Part shown: positions 16,247-24,379 of the stretch, in pieces
Numbering within the stretch: position 1 is the first letter of the stretch
How the letters are laid out: the number at the start of each line of letters is the position of its first letter
Assembly (NCBI GenBank): GCA_946623205.1
Contig: CAMOQV010000007.1
Span: forward strand, 1 to 28,095
DNA: 28,095 nucleotides
Direction: 5' to 3'
Source of the DNA: an uncultured Clostridia bacterium
GTDB lineage: Bacteria; Bacillota; Clostridia; Christensenellales; UBA3700
Notes under the pieces: model-generated
The model's input: the letters and a program-made list of their open reading frames with translations, nothing else
Told to the model about the DNA's origin: nothing
Database searches by the model: none
Made by a program: the position numbers and the translations under genes

Positions 16247-17551
16247 TTAATCGATTAGTTTTCTCTTATCATTTACTCTCACAGCCTTACCTTCGCTTCT
16301 TGCAATTGTCTTTGGAGCTACAAGGTGAGTCTTTGGATTTATACCAAGCATTGTCTTTAACGCGTTAGATAATTCCTTCTCTTTTAATGATACATCTTTA
16401 ATTGTATCTGAGAATTGTTCACTTGTTAATTCTACATAGATATCAAAAGTATCTGTGTTGTTAACTCTATCTATCTCAATTAAATAGTTTGGAGTGTATC
16501 CTTGTTCTAGAAGAACTGTCTCAATTTGCGATGGGAATACATTAACTCCACGAATGATTAACATATCGTCGCTTCTTCCCATTGGCTTAGCCATTCTAAT
16601 GAATGATCTACCACATTTACATTTTTCTTTATTTAGAATACAAATATCTCTTGTTCTATATCTAATTAATGGGAATGCTTCTTTATCTAAAGAAGTTAGA
16701 ACTAATTCGCCCTTTTCTCCATCTCCTAATACTTCGCCTGTTTCTGGGTTAATTATCTCTGCATAGAAATGGTCTTCGTTAATATGCATACCAGCTTGCT
16801 CTTCGCATTCATAAGATACACCTGGACCAGACAATTCTGTTAAACCAAAGATATCGTATGCTTTAATACCTAAAGACTTTTCAATATCTTTTCTCATGCT
16901 TTCTGTCCAAGGTTCAGCGCCAAATATACCAGCTTTTAGATTAATATCTTTAGTAGTTAATCCACTTTCTTTTAATGCTTCGCCTAAATATGCAGCATAT
17001 GATGGAGTACAACAAAGAATTGTTGATTTCAAATCATGCATAAATTGAATTTGTCTTTCTGTGTTTCCTGAAGACATTGGCAATGTCATACATCCAACTT
17101 TTCTTGCCCCATCATGAAGTCCCATACCTCCAGTAAACAATCCATATCCATAAGCAATTTGAACAACATCTTCTTTAGAACCGCCAGCAGCTACAATTGC
17201 ACGAGCTGTACAATCTGCCCATAAATCTAGGTCATTTTCTGTGTAATAAGCAATTACTCTTTTACCTGTTGTTCCGCTTGTTGAGTGAATTCTAACAACA
17301 TCCTTTTTATCTACAGCCAATAATCCATCTGGATATTGTTCTCTTAAATCGTATTTAGATAAAAATGGCAATTTGTAAATGTCCTTAATACCTTTAATGT
17401 CCTCTGGCTTTACACCTTTTTGGTCCATTAAGCTACGATAATATGGGATATTATCATAAGCATGTTTTACTTGCTTTACAATTTTTTCATTTTGAATGGC
17501 TTCTATTTTTTCTCTTGATGCACATTCAATGTCTTGTTGGAAATACTTCAT
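16247..17551 (-). CDS. paaK: Phenylacetate-CoA ligase (arylacetate-CoA ligase)
   Basis: A 434-residue adenylate-forming enzyme of normal PaaK length. STSGTTGK (90-97) is the ATP-binding P-loop, FGAEPWTESMR and YDIFGLTELSGPG carry the A5-like motif, and RYRTRDI and RSDDMLIIRGVNVFP are the later motifs before the short C-terminal domain with the catalytic lysine near SEGKAVRVNDKRK. It forms CoA thioesters of phenylacetate-type acids with ATP. No ring-oxidation paa genes are present, and none are expected in an anaerobe. Here it more likely recovers ATP or CoA esters during aromatic amino acid fermentation, working in the acid-forming direction. GGAGG precedes the start. Confidence 0.92.
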   Translation of the reverse strand: MKYFQQDIECASREKIEAIQNEKIVKQVKHAYDNIPYYRSLMDQKGVKPEDIKGIKDIYKLPFLSKYDLREQYPDGLLAVDKKDVVRIHSTSGTTGKRVIAYYTENDLDLWADCTARAIVAAGGSKEDVVQIAYGYGLFTGGMGLHDGARKVGCMTLPMSSGNTERQIQFMHDLKSTILCCTPSYAAYLGEALKESGLTTKDINLKAGIFGAEPWTESMRKDIEKSLGIKAYDIFGLTELSGPGVSYECEEQAGMHINEDHFYAEIINPETGEVLGDGEKGELVLTSLDKEAFPLIRYRTRDICILNKEKCKCGRSFIRMAKPMGRSDDMLIIRGVNVFPSQIETVLLEQGYTPNYLIEIDRVNNTDTFDIYVELTSEQFSDTIKDVSLKEKELSNALKTMLGINPKTHLVAPKTIARSEGKAVRVNDKRKLID

Positions 17552-17625
17552 ATGGCCTCCGTTTACTGCTAGTAGTTTAACACGCGCAATTATATATAGT
17601 CAACACTCGTTTTTATTGTTTGTTG

Positions 17626-17654
17626 TTGAGAATAAACTATGTTTATGGTATGAT
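17626..17654 (+). promoter_or_regulatory. Promoter of alpha-mannosidase
   Basis: TTGAGA (17626-17631), 17 bases, TATGAT (17649-17654), preceded by TG one base upstream (extended -10). Expected start near 17661. Confidence 0.78.
17632..17646. promoter_or_regulatory. Palindrome in the promoter spacer, possible operator
   Basis: ATAAAC-TAT-GTTTAT, a 6-bp perfect inverted repeat with a 3-base centre, lies exactly between -35 and -10. A protein bound here would block polymerase, as sugar-regulon repressors do. Confidence 0.5.
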
Positions 17655-17684
17655 TTTATTTAATAGGTTTATAAAAGGTGAATT

Positions 17685-20618
17685 ATGGCAAAAGATAACA
17701 CTGTTCTAAAAAAAGGTTTAAAAGAAATTGGTCACGTTAACAACATCATATCTATTAGATGTAAGTGCCATACAAAAATTGGAAATTTAAAAGCTTCTTG
17801 CATAAGATCAGATGAACCAATTAAGTTCGAAGATTTAGACCATTCAAAATTTGTAACTATCTTAAAATACCAAAAATGGGCAAAGAAATTTGGCTGTGCT
17901 TGGTTCCACTTTACAGGTAAAGTTGCAGATAAAGCTAAAGGTAAGCATGTTGTTTGTAGATTAAAGCTACAAGGCGAAGGCTTAGTATTTGGGAAAGATG
18001 GCTATATCATACAAGGTGTAACACAAGTTCTTTCAAAGGGCGACATATTCCACTCTTTAATTGGTAAGCAAGTTATTGATATTTCAAGAGATGCTCAGGG
18101 CGGAGAAGATATAGATTTTTATGTAGATGCTGGCTTCAACGGAAAATTAAGATTCGAAAATCTTGTTGCAAGATTAAGACGTTTTGATATCTGTATCGAA
18201 CATGATGATATTATCCAATATTATTATGACTATATCGATTTATTCTTCTTAATGTTGAAACTTGATGAAACAAAAGAAAGATATAAAGAAATAAGCAAAA
18301 TCTTAAAAGAAAGTTTCGCGATCTTCAAAAAGGAAGGAGCTCAAGCAGCTAGAGACCATATTGCTCCATATCAATATAGAGAAGGCGACTACCCTAACAC
18401 AAAGCTATATTGTATTGGACATGCTCATATCGATTTGGCTTGGCTATGGCCAATTAGAGAAACAAAGAGAAAGATTGCTAGAACTTTCGCTAACCAATTG
18501 AGAAATATGGATATCTATCCAGAATATATATTTGCTGAATCTCAACCACAAATGTTCGTATGGTTAAAAGAAGGATATCCTGAATTATACGAAAGAGTTA
18601 AGCAAAAGGTTAAAGAAGGACGAATTGAGCTTCAAGGCGGAAACTGGGTTGAAGGAGACTGCAATCTAACTGGTGGCGAAAGCTGGGTTAGACAATCTCT
18701 ATATGGTCAAAAATTCTGGAAAGACGAATTTAACTTTAGATCTAATATGTGCTGGCTTCCAGACGTATTTGGATTCCCTGCTTCTCTACCTCAAGTATTC
18801 AAAAAGTGTGGCATGGATTACTTCATGACAATTAAGCTTATTTCGAATACTGTTAACCAATTCCCATACAAATCATTTAACTGGGTTGGTATCGACGGCA
18901 CAAGCATACTTGCTCATATGGAACCACAAGGTGACTATAACTCAGGAGCATCTGCTTTTGCTATCTATAAGTCAGATCAAAGAAATACTGAAAGAGATAT
19001 ATTAGATAAAGCACTTCAAATCTATGGTGATGGAGACGGCGGTGGCGGTCCTGGTGAAGGACACATCGAATATGTAAGACGTCATAAGGTTTGTGAAATG
19101 CACAAAGCTGTAGATTTCTTTAACGATGTAAATCCAGTTAAAGATATTCTTCCAACATACCATGGCGAACTATATTATGAACGTCACCAAGGCTGCTACA
19201 CTTCTCAAGCAAATTCAAAGAAGTGGAATAGAAGAATGGAAGAAATGCTACATAAAGTTGAATGGCTTGGCGCATATGCTTCTCTAAAAGGAATTAAATA
19301 TGATAGAGCTAAAGTAGAAGAAATTTGGAAAGAAGTTTTATTATACCAATTCCATGACGTTCTTCCAGGCTCATCAATCAAGCGTGTATATGATGAATCA
19401 ATCGCTAGATATAAAGTTATGATGGGAGAACTTGAAGACATTGAAGCTAAGTTAATTAGTGATTTATCTCAAGCATCATCTTTAATGGCAATTAACCCAA
19501 TATCTTTCGATAGACATGAATTCATTAAGTCAAATGACAATTGGTATGAAGCTAATCTAAAGGCCTACTCTACAAGCACTTTAATGCCAGTAGTTAAGCC
19601 ATTTGATAAATTAGTCTTTACTAACGATACAATTGAGAACGAAAACGTTAAAGTAACATTCAACCAAGATGGTTCTATTAAGTCCTTATTCGACAAGATT
19701 AACAATAAAGAATTGGTTAAAGATTATTTCAACAAGTTAGTTGTATATTCAGATCCATTCATGTATTACAATGCATGGGATATTAATATGGATTATATGA
19801 ATATGGACAAGTGGGAATTCAAGATTGAATCTTCAAAGTCATATATCGACGGACCATGTGTAATTAGAGAATCTACATATAAATACAACAAGTCTAAGAT
19901 TGTCCAAAAGGTAATTTTGACAACAAATGATAATCTAGTTAAATTTGACACAACTGTAGATTGGCATGAAGATATGAAACTTTTACGTGCTGATTTCGTT
20001 CCAACTGTTTATGCAGATGAAGTTAAGTGTAACATCCCATTTGGTAACTTCAACAGAACAACACACGAAGATAACTCTGTAGAAAAGGCTCAGTTTGAAA
20101 TTTGTGCTCAAAAGTATGTTAACTTGGATGATAAAGATTACGGCTTAGCTTTATTAAATAACTGCAAGTATGGTCATAGAGTAAAGAACGGATTCTTATC
20201 TCTAGCTTTACTTCGTGCACCAAAATTCCCTGACCCAACTTGTGATAGAGGAACTCATAGATTTGTTTATGCTCTATATCCTCATAAAGAAAAGTTTGAA
20301 GATTCAGATGTATTGGCAAGAGGCTATATGTTAAATAACGAACTTGAAGTTATTGATAAAGAATTAGATATCAATCCAATCATCTCTTCTAACAAAGAAA
20401 ATATTGTTATTGAAACAATCAAAGTAAGTGAAGACGAAAAGGGACTTATCGTTCGTGCATATGAAGCAAATGGACAAGAAACAACTGTAAATCTAAAAAC
20501 ATCTCAAGAATTTAATGCATTTGAGACAAATATGTTAGAAGAAGATCCAAAGGCAATTAAGTTAGATAAATTAAAATTTGGACCTTACGAAATCAAAACA
20601 ATCTTACTTAAAAAGTAA
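17685..20618 (+). CDS. Alpha-mannosidase, glycoside hydrolase family 38
   Basis: A 977-residue enzyme with the GH38 layout. After an N-terminal beta-rich region comes the catalytic domain beginning HAHIDLAWLW (246-255), whose first His and Asp250 are the zinc ligands. WLPDVFGFP (357-365) holds the catalytic nucleophile Asp360. The LPGSSI motif near 562 and the long beta-sandwich C-terminus follow. No signal peptide is seen, so it acts in the cytoplasm, probably on imported mannosides or host N-glycan fragments. AAAGGTG precedes the ATG. It stands alone, with its own promoter and terminator and no adjacent transporter. Confidence 0.94.
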   Translation: MAKDNTVLKKGLKEIGHVNNIISIRCKCHTKIGNLKASCIRSDEPIKFEDLDHSKFVTILKYQKWAKKFGCAWFHFTGKVADKAKGKHVVCRLKLQGEGLVFGKDGYIIQGVTQVLSKGDIFHSLIGKQVIDISRDAQGGEDIDFYVDAGFNGKLRFENLVARLRRFDICIEHDDIIQYYYDYIDLFFLMLKLDETKERYKEISKILKESFAIFKKEGAQAARDHIAPYQYREGDYPNTKLYCIGHAHIDLAWLWPIRETKRKIARTFANQLRNMDIYPEYIFAESQPQMFVWLKEGYPELYERVKQKVKEGRIELQGGNWVEGDCNLTGGESWVRQSLYGQKFWKDEFNFRSNMCWLPDVFGFPASLPQVFKKCGMDYFMTIKLISNTVNQFPYKSFNWVGIDGTSILAHMEPQGDYNSGASAFAIYKSDQRNTERDILDKALQIYGDGDGGGGPGEGHIEYVRRHKVCEMHKAVDFFNDVNPVKDILPTYHGELYYERHQGCYTSQANSKKWNRRMEEMLHKVEWLGAYASLKGIKYDRAKVEEIWKEVLLYQFHDVLPGSSIKRVYDESIARYKVMMGELEDIEAKLISDLSQASSLMAINPISFDRHEFIKSNDNWYEANLKAYSTSTLMPVVKPFDKLVFTNDTIENENVKVTFNQDGSIKSLFDKINNKELVKDYFNKLVVYSDPFMYYNAWDINMDYMNMDKWEFKIESSKSYIDGPCVIRESTYKYNKSKIVQKVILTTNDNLVKFDTTVDWHEDMKLLRADFVPTVYADEVKCNIPFGNFNRTTHEDNSVEKAQFEICAQKYVNLDDKDYGLALLNNCKYGHRVKNGFLSLALLRAPKFPDPTCDRGTHRFVYALYPHKEKFEDSDVLARGYMLNNELEVIDKELDINPIISSNKENIVIETIKVSEDEKGLIVRAYEANGQETTVNLKTSQEFNAFETNMLEEDPKAIKLDKLKFGPYEIKTILLKK

Positions 20619-20625
20619 TCATTAC

Positions 20626-20652
20626 GGGGAACTTCAAGGTTCCCCTTTTTTA
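20626..20652 (+). terminator. Intrinsic terminator of alpha-mannosidase
   Basis: GGGGAAC/GTTCCCC stem (20626-20632 with 20639-20645) followed by six T, 7 bases after the stop codon. Confidence 0.93.
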
Positions 20653-20735
20653 TGCATTCATAATAAAAAATAACAAGAGTTTAAAAAGCCCTCTGCTAAA
20701 AAAAATATCCAAAAAAGGAAAGCGAACAAATGACA

Positions 20736-20772
20736 AAATGCTTCATAAAAATTAACAAGCGTAGCTTGTTAA
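20736..20772 (-). terminator. Second, downstream terminator-like hairpin
   Basis: Perfect 9-bp arms TTAACAAGC/GCTTGTTAA (20752-20760 and 20764-20772) with a GTA/TAC loop. Read on the minus strand it is followed by TTTTTATG, so it would back up the aspartokinase terminator. The rest of the 237-base gap (20619-20855) holds no reading frame I can support. Confidence 0.55.
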
Positions 20773-20789
20773 AAAACCTATTTTATGCA

Positions 20790-20830
20790 AAGGAAAAGAG
20801 CTGCTAAAAAATATTAAGTTTTTTAACAGC
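20790..20830 (-). terminator. Intrinsic terminator of aspartokinase
   Basis: Minus-strand GCTGTTAAAAAA pairs with TTTTTTAGCAGC (one G-U), giving a 12-bp stem with a 7-base loop, followed by TCTTTTCC. It lies 25 bases after the stop codon. Confidence 0.75.
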
Positions 20831-20855
20831 CCCTTTATATAGTATGTTTTAATCT

Positions 20856-22175
20856 TTAGTTATAGAATGCGTAATAAATCGCTTTGATTGCTTCTTCGTA
20901 ATCGCTTTCAGAAACACCAACAATGATGTTCATTTCTGAAGAACCTTGATCTAGCATTCTGATGTTAATATTAACCTTTGCAAGTCCAGAGCAAAGCTTA
21001 GCTGATGTACCTGGATTGAAGCACATACCATGACCTACAGTAGCAATTAGTGCAATACCCGATTTTAATTCTAAGTGATCTGGATTAATTTCTTGACGAA
21101 GTTTTTCTAAGATAACTTCTTCTTTTCCTGCAATTTCTGAATCTGCTACAACAACGCTTAGTGTATCGATACCACTTGGGATATGTTCAATAGAAACGTT
21201 ATAGTATTCAAATACAGATAAAACCTTTCTTGCAAAACCTATTTCTGTATTCATCATTGACTTAGAAATAAATACAATACTATATCCTTTCTTTCCAGCA
21301 ATACCAGTAACAACTCTTCCCTTTACGTCTTCTGGATTTACTTCTGGAACAATCAATGTACCTGGATTTTGAGGATCGAATGTATTTTTAATATTTATTG
21401 GAATACCTTCTTTTCTTACTGGGAAAATTGATTCTGGGTGTAATACGTTAGCGCCCATATAAGATAATTCTCTTAATTCCAAATAAGAAAGGACTGGAAT
21501 TTGCTTTGGATTTGGCACGATTCTAGGATCTGTTACCATGAATCCATTAACGTCTGTCCAGTTTTCATATAGGCTAGCTTTAACAGCTCTAGCAATAACT
21601 GCACCAGAAACATCTGAGCCACCTCTTGAGAATGTATGAACTGTACCATATTGGTCAGCACCATAGAATCCTGGGATAACTGCCTTTTTAACATTCTTTA
21701 GAACTGATTTAACTTTAGCGTTTGTTTCTTCTGGCATAAACTCGCCATCTGGAGAAAATACCATAATATCTTTAGCATCAATAAATTCGTAGCCTAATTT
21801 ATTTGCCATAATAACAGCGCTTAAATATTCTCCACGAGATGCGCAGAATTCTGCAGATTTATTCTCTATCATTTCCTCTTCGACTTTATCTAGATATGAA
21901 ACGATATCTAAATCTAGTCCTAAGTCATTTACTATGCCCATAAATCTTTCTCTGATTTTATTGAAATTGCCAGCGCATTCGCCTTTGATTTCTAAATCAT
22001 AGAAACATGAATATAACATGTCTGTAACTTTTATATCTTCTTTGAATCGTTTTCCTGGAGCAGAAACAATAACATATGTTCTTGATTTATCTGCATTAAC
22101 AATGTCTGCGACTTGATTAATGCTATCAGCACTTGCCATTGATGTTCCGCCAAACTTTGTAACTTTAATAGCCAT
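20856..22175 (-). CDS. Aspartate kinase
   Basis: A 439-residue monofunctional aspartokinase. KFGGTS (7-12) binds ATP and aspartate, and FSRGGSDVSGA near residue 185 is the second kinase signature. YENWTDVNGFMVTDPR follows. The last 140 residues form two ACT domains (GFARKVLSVFEYYNVSIEH and SAKLCSGLAKVNINIRML) for feedback binding of lysine or threonine. It makes aspartyl phosphate, the precursor of aspartate semialdehyde. That semialdehyde feeds lysine and threonine synthesis and is also the co-substrate of the polyamine dehydrogenase at 744-2003. AGGAG precedes the start and it is a single-gene unit. Which isozyme (lysC or thrA-like) is not clear, so no symbol is given. Confidence 0.93.
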   Translation of the reverse strand: MAIKVTKFGGTSMASADSINQVADIVNADKSRTYVIVSAPGKRFKEDIKVTDMLYSCFYDLEIKGECAGNFNKIRERFMGIVNDLGLDLDIVSYLDKVEEEMIENKSAEFCASRGEYLSAVIMANKLGYEFIDAKDIMVFSPDGEFMPEETNAKVKSVLKNVKKAVIPGFYGADQYGTVHTFSRGGSDVSGAVIARAVKASLYENWTDVNGFMVTDPRIVPNPKQIPVLSYLELRELSYMGANVLHPESIFPVRKEGIPINIKNTFDPQNPGTLIVPEVNPEDVKGRVVTGIAGKKGYSIVFISKSMMNTEIGFARKVLSVFEYYNVSIEHIPSGIDTLSVVVADSEIAGKEEVILEKLRQEINPDHLELKSGIALIATVGHGMCFNPGTSAKLCSGLAKVNINIRMLDQGSSEMNIIVGVSESDYEEAIKAIYYAFYN

Positions 22176-22196
22176 ATTTACTCCTATTTGCCACTT

Positions 22197-22225
22197 ATTA
22201 TAAATATAAACAAAAGAAATCTCAA
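22197..22225 (-). promoter_or_regulatory. Promoter of aspartokinase
   Basis: Minus-strand TTGAGA (22225-22220), 17 bases, perfect TATAAT (22202-22197). Expected start near 22190, giving a short leader without room for a lysine riboswitch. Confidence 0.85.
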
Positions 22226-22256
22226 CTAAATAGAGGTCCTTTTCAATTAGGACCTC
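22226..22256 (-). terminator. Terminator-like hairpin after the DUF1015 gene
   Basis: Perfect 8-bp stem GAGGTCCT/AGGACCTC with an 8-base loop, just after the stop at 22263. The following minus-strand sequence TATTTAG is only partly U-rich, so termination may be leaky. Confidence 0.6.
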
Positions 22257-22262
22257 CTTATG

Positions 22263-23489
22263 TTATTTAACTTTTCTACACTCTAGATAGTATCGTTTGC
22301 TTTCAGCATGTCCCATTGAGAAAGATTTTCTTGGAAGCACTCCGTGCTTTGTAACATAACTAAATAATGTATTCTTCTCAATCTTTGGCATGAATAAAGC
22401 GATACCTGATTTTTCTCTAGCAACATCTAAAAGATAGTCATCTCCGTGAATATAATCGATATATACTTCTGGATGTTTATCGATATATTTATCTATAGCG
22501 TTTTGAATATCAGCAATAGCAACAGTTGGATCTGCATCAACAAGCAATGTTCTTTCTGTTCCTCTAAATACAATCTTTAGAGCGCCTTCGCCATAAAGAG
22601 TGCTTTGCATATAATCAATGAAGTCTTCGTTAGCACCACCAATAAATCTATGAATTGGTTCAAATACAATAGCTTCATCATGAATGTTTTGTAATTCACA
22701 AAGTGCATATCTTGCTGGATGAGTTTTTTGCTCTTCTTCGCTAAGATTCTTCTTAACAAGATTCCAGCATTCTTTTGCTGTAGCTAAAGAATGGTTTCCA
22801 TCGCCTACAACAAATAACAATTCTTCTTTTGTCTTGTATTTTTCTAACAATAATTCTTCATCTAATAATGCATTTAATTGCTTTTCAATATTTTTTGAAT
22901 CTTCAACTAAATATCCACTTACATGACCGCCACCCATACTTAGGTCAAAATCATATAACTTTTGCATATCTTTCTTCTTTCTCTTTAGAGAATTCATAAT
23001 CTTATCTTCTCTATCATCCATAAAAATACAGATATGAGGAACTTCAATTGGAGCATCTTTTCTTATTTCAATTCTAATTGGAAGTCTTTCTTTTACTGTT
23101 CTTTCTGTAGCTCTAATTGGAAGCTTAGCATCTGGAGCATAATCATATGCTTCCAAATCTACTGCTATCATAAGACCATGTCTTACAACGCCCTTTTCTA
23201 GTTCTCTTTCTACATAGATAAAGTTGTTATATGTATCAAACATATTTGATTTTAGATATTCATCCATTGTAGCGTTAATTTTCTTAACTTCAGCTTCTTT
23301 ATCTACACTTTCAAGATAAACTTCTGGTAAAACCAAATTTAGAGTACTTTTTGCATCGCCTACAAAATATCTCAAAGATTCCCAATAGTCTGGTTGAGAT
23401 GTAAATTGATCGCAAGCAATGGTTGCCCATTTAGAATAATCGTATTCCTTCTTTGGTAATAAAATCTCGGGTATTTTAAAATAACTCAT
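22263..23489 (-). CDS. DUF1015 family protein
   Basis: A 408-residue soluble protein that I assign to DUF1015 by its start (FKIPEILLPKK followed by W-x-x-x-A-C-D-Q-F-T-S-Q-P-x-Y-W) and by the FVVGDGNHSLATAK motif near residue 226, which has the conserved D-G-x-H-S core. The late MGHAESKRYY is also typical. I do not know its reaction with certainty; the polar DGNHS motif suggests an enzyme. It overlaps the cdaA stop by 4 bases (ATGA), so its synthesis is tied to cdaA, in the place where cdaR is usually found. It is the last gene of the unit. Confidence 0.82.
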   Translation of the reverse strand: MSYFKIPEILLPKKEYDYSKWATIACDQFTSQPDYWESLRYFVGDAKSTLNLVLPEVYLESVDKEAEVKKINATMDEYLKSNMFDTYNNFIYVERELEKGVVRHGLMIAVDLEAYDYAPDAKLPIRATERTVKERLPIRIEIRKDAPIEVPHICIFMDDREDKIMNSLKRKKKDMQKLYDFDLSMGGGHVSGYLVEDSKNIEKQLNALLDEELLLEKYKTKEELLFVVGDGNHSLATAKECWNLVKKNLSEEEQKTHPARYALCELQNIHDEAIVFEPIHRFIGGANEDFIDYMQSTLYGEGALKIVFRGTERTLLVDADPTVAIADIQNAIDKYIDKHPEVYIDYIHGDDYLLDVAREKSGIALFMPKIEKNTLFSYVTKHGVLPRKSFSMGHAESKRYYLECRKVK

Positions 23490-24337
23490 ATGAACTTTCT
23501 TTCTCTCTTTTTCTCGTTGGTCTTTGCTTTTGCTGATACATTATATGCCAACTTGATTTCATCAAGCAAACGTTCTGGCGTCATATATCTAACAATTTTC
23601 CCCGCTTGAGCAATAGAGATAACACCTGTTTCTTCTGAAACTACAATAGCAACAGCATCACTTTCTTCTGTGATACCAATTGCAGCACGGTGTCTAGTTC
23701 CTAAATCCTTAGCAATATCTACTTCTTTTGATAGAGGTAAGAAGCAACCTGCTGATAATATTTTATTTCCTTTAACAACTACAGCGCCATCATGAAGAGG
23801 GCCCTTTGTTGAGAATATACTTTCTAATAAGCCGCTTGAAACTAGCGCATTTAATTCTGTACCAGTATCCAAAATTCTATCTGGAACTGTTGTTCTAACA
23901 ATAATAATTAAAGCTCCAATGTCATTCTTTGCCATATTTTGACAAGCAGTAACCATTTCGTGCGCAGAATTTACTAGCGCTTCGTCTGTTGCGTTAATAT
24001 CATAGACCTTATCTGAACCTCTTGCTAGTTTTGCAAACATAACTTTGAAGTCATTTTGATAAACAACAATAACCGCAATCATAATGAATATCGTTGCATA
24101 ATGGAATATTTGTAAAGTTATGTCTAATCCATTTCCCTCTAAGCACTTAGATAATACATAAACTGCTACATATGCAAGCATATATACAGATATTATAACT
24201 GCTAGTTTTATACTATGATGGCGATTAAAAAACAAGAATATAAATATGGTTAGAACAACAAATGCTACCAAATCTACAATTCCTAACCATGTTATTTGAC
24301 CAAAAAAATCAGATACAGGACTTGCTAATAAAAACAT
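23486..24337 (-). CDS. cdaA: Diadenylate cyclase CdaA
   Basis: A 283-residue membrane cyclase. Three helices lie at about 13-37, 41-63 and 77-93, followed by a coiled linker and a DAC domain. The DAC motifs are intact: DGA (183-185) and GTRHRAA (213-219), which bind metal and ATP. It makes cyclic di-AMP from two ATP at the membrane, controlling potassium uptake and wall homeostasis. AAGGAG precedes the start and a TGA-TATAAT lies at 24372-24364. The usual partners cdaR (YbbR) and glmM are absent from both sides. Confidence 0.94.
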   Translation of the reverse strand: MFLLASPVSDFFGQITWLGIVDLVAFVVLTIFIFLFFNRHHSIKLAVIISVYMLAYVAVYVLSKCLEGNGLDITLQIFHYATIFIMIAVIVVYQNDFKVMFAKLARGSDKVYDINATDEALVNSAHEMVTACQNMAKNDIGALIIIVRTTVPDRILDTGTELNALVSSGLLESIFSTKGPLHDGAVVVKGNKILSAGCFLPLSKEVDIAKDLGTRHRAAIGITEESDAVAIVVSEETGVISIAQAGKIVRYMTPERLLDEIKLAYNVSAKAKTNEKKRERKFI

Positions 24338-24363
24338 AATTCGCTCCTTATTTTAACAAAGAC

Positions 24364-24372
24364 ATTATATCA
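24364..24372 (-). promoter_or_regulatory. Extended -10 promoter before cdaA
   Basis: Minus-strand TGATATAAT (TGN plus perfect TATAAT) in the 42-base gap; no good -35 is seen. It could add transcription of cdaA-DUF1015 to that coming from ppa. Confidence 0.5.
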
Positions 24373-24379
24373 CAAAGAA

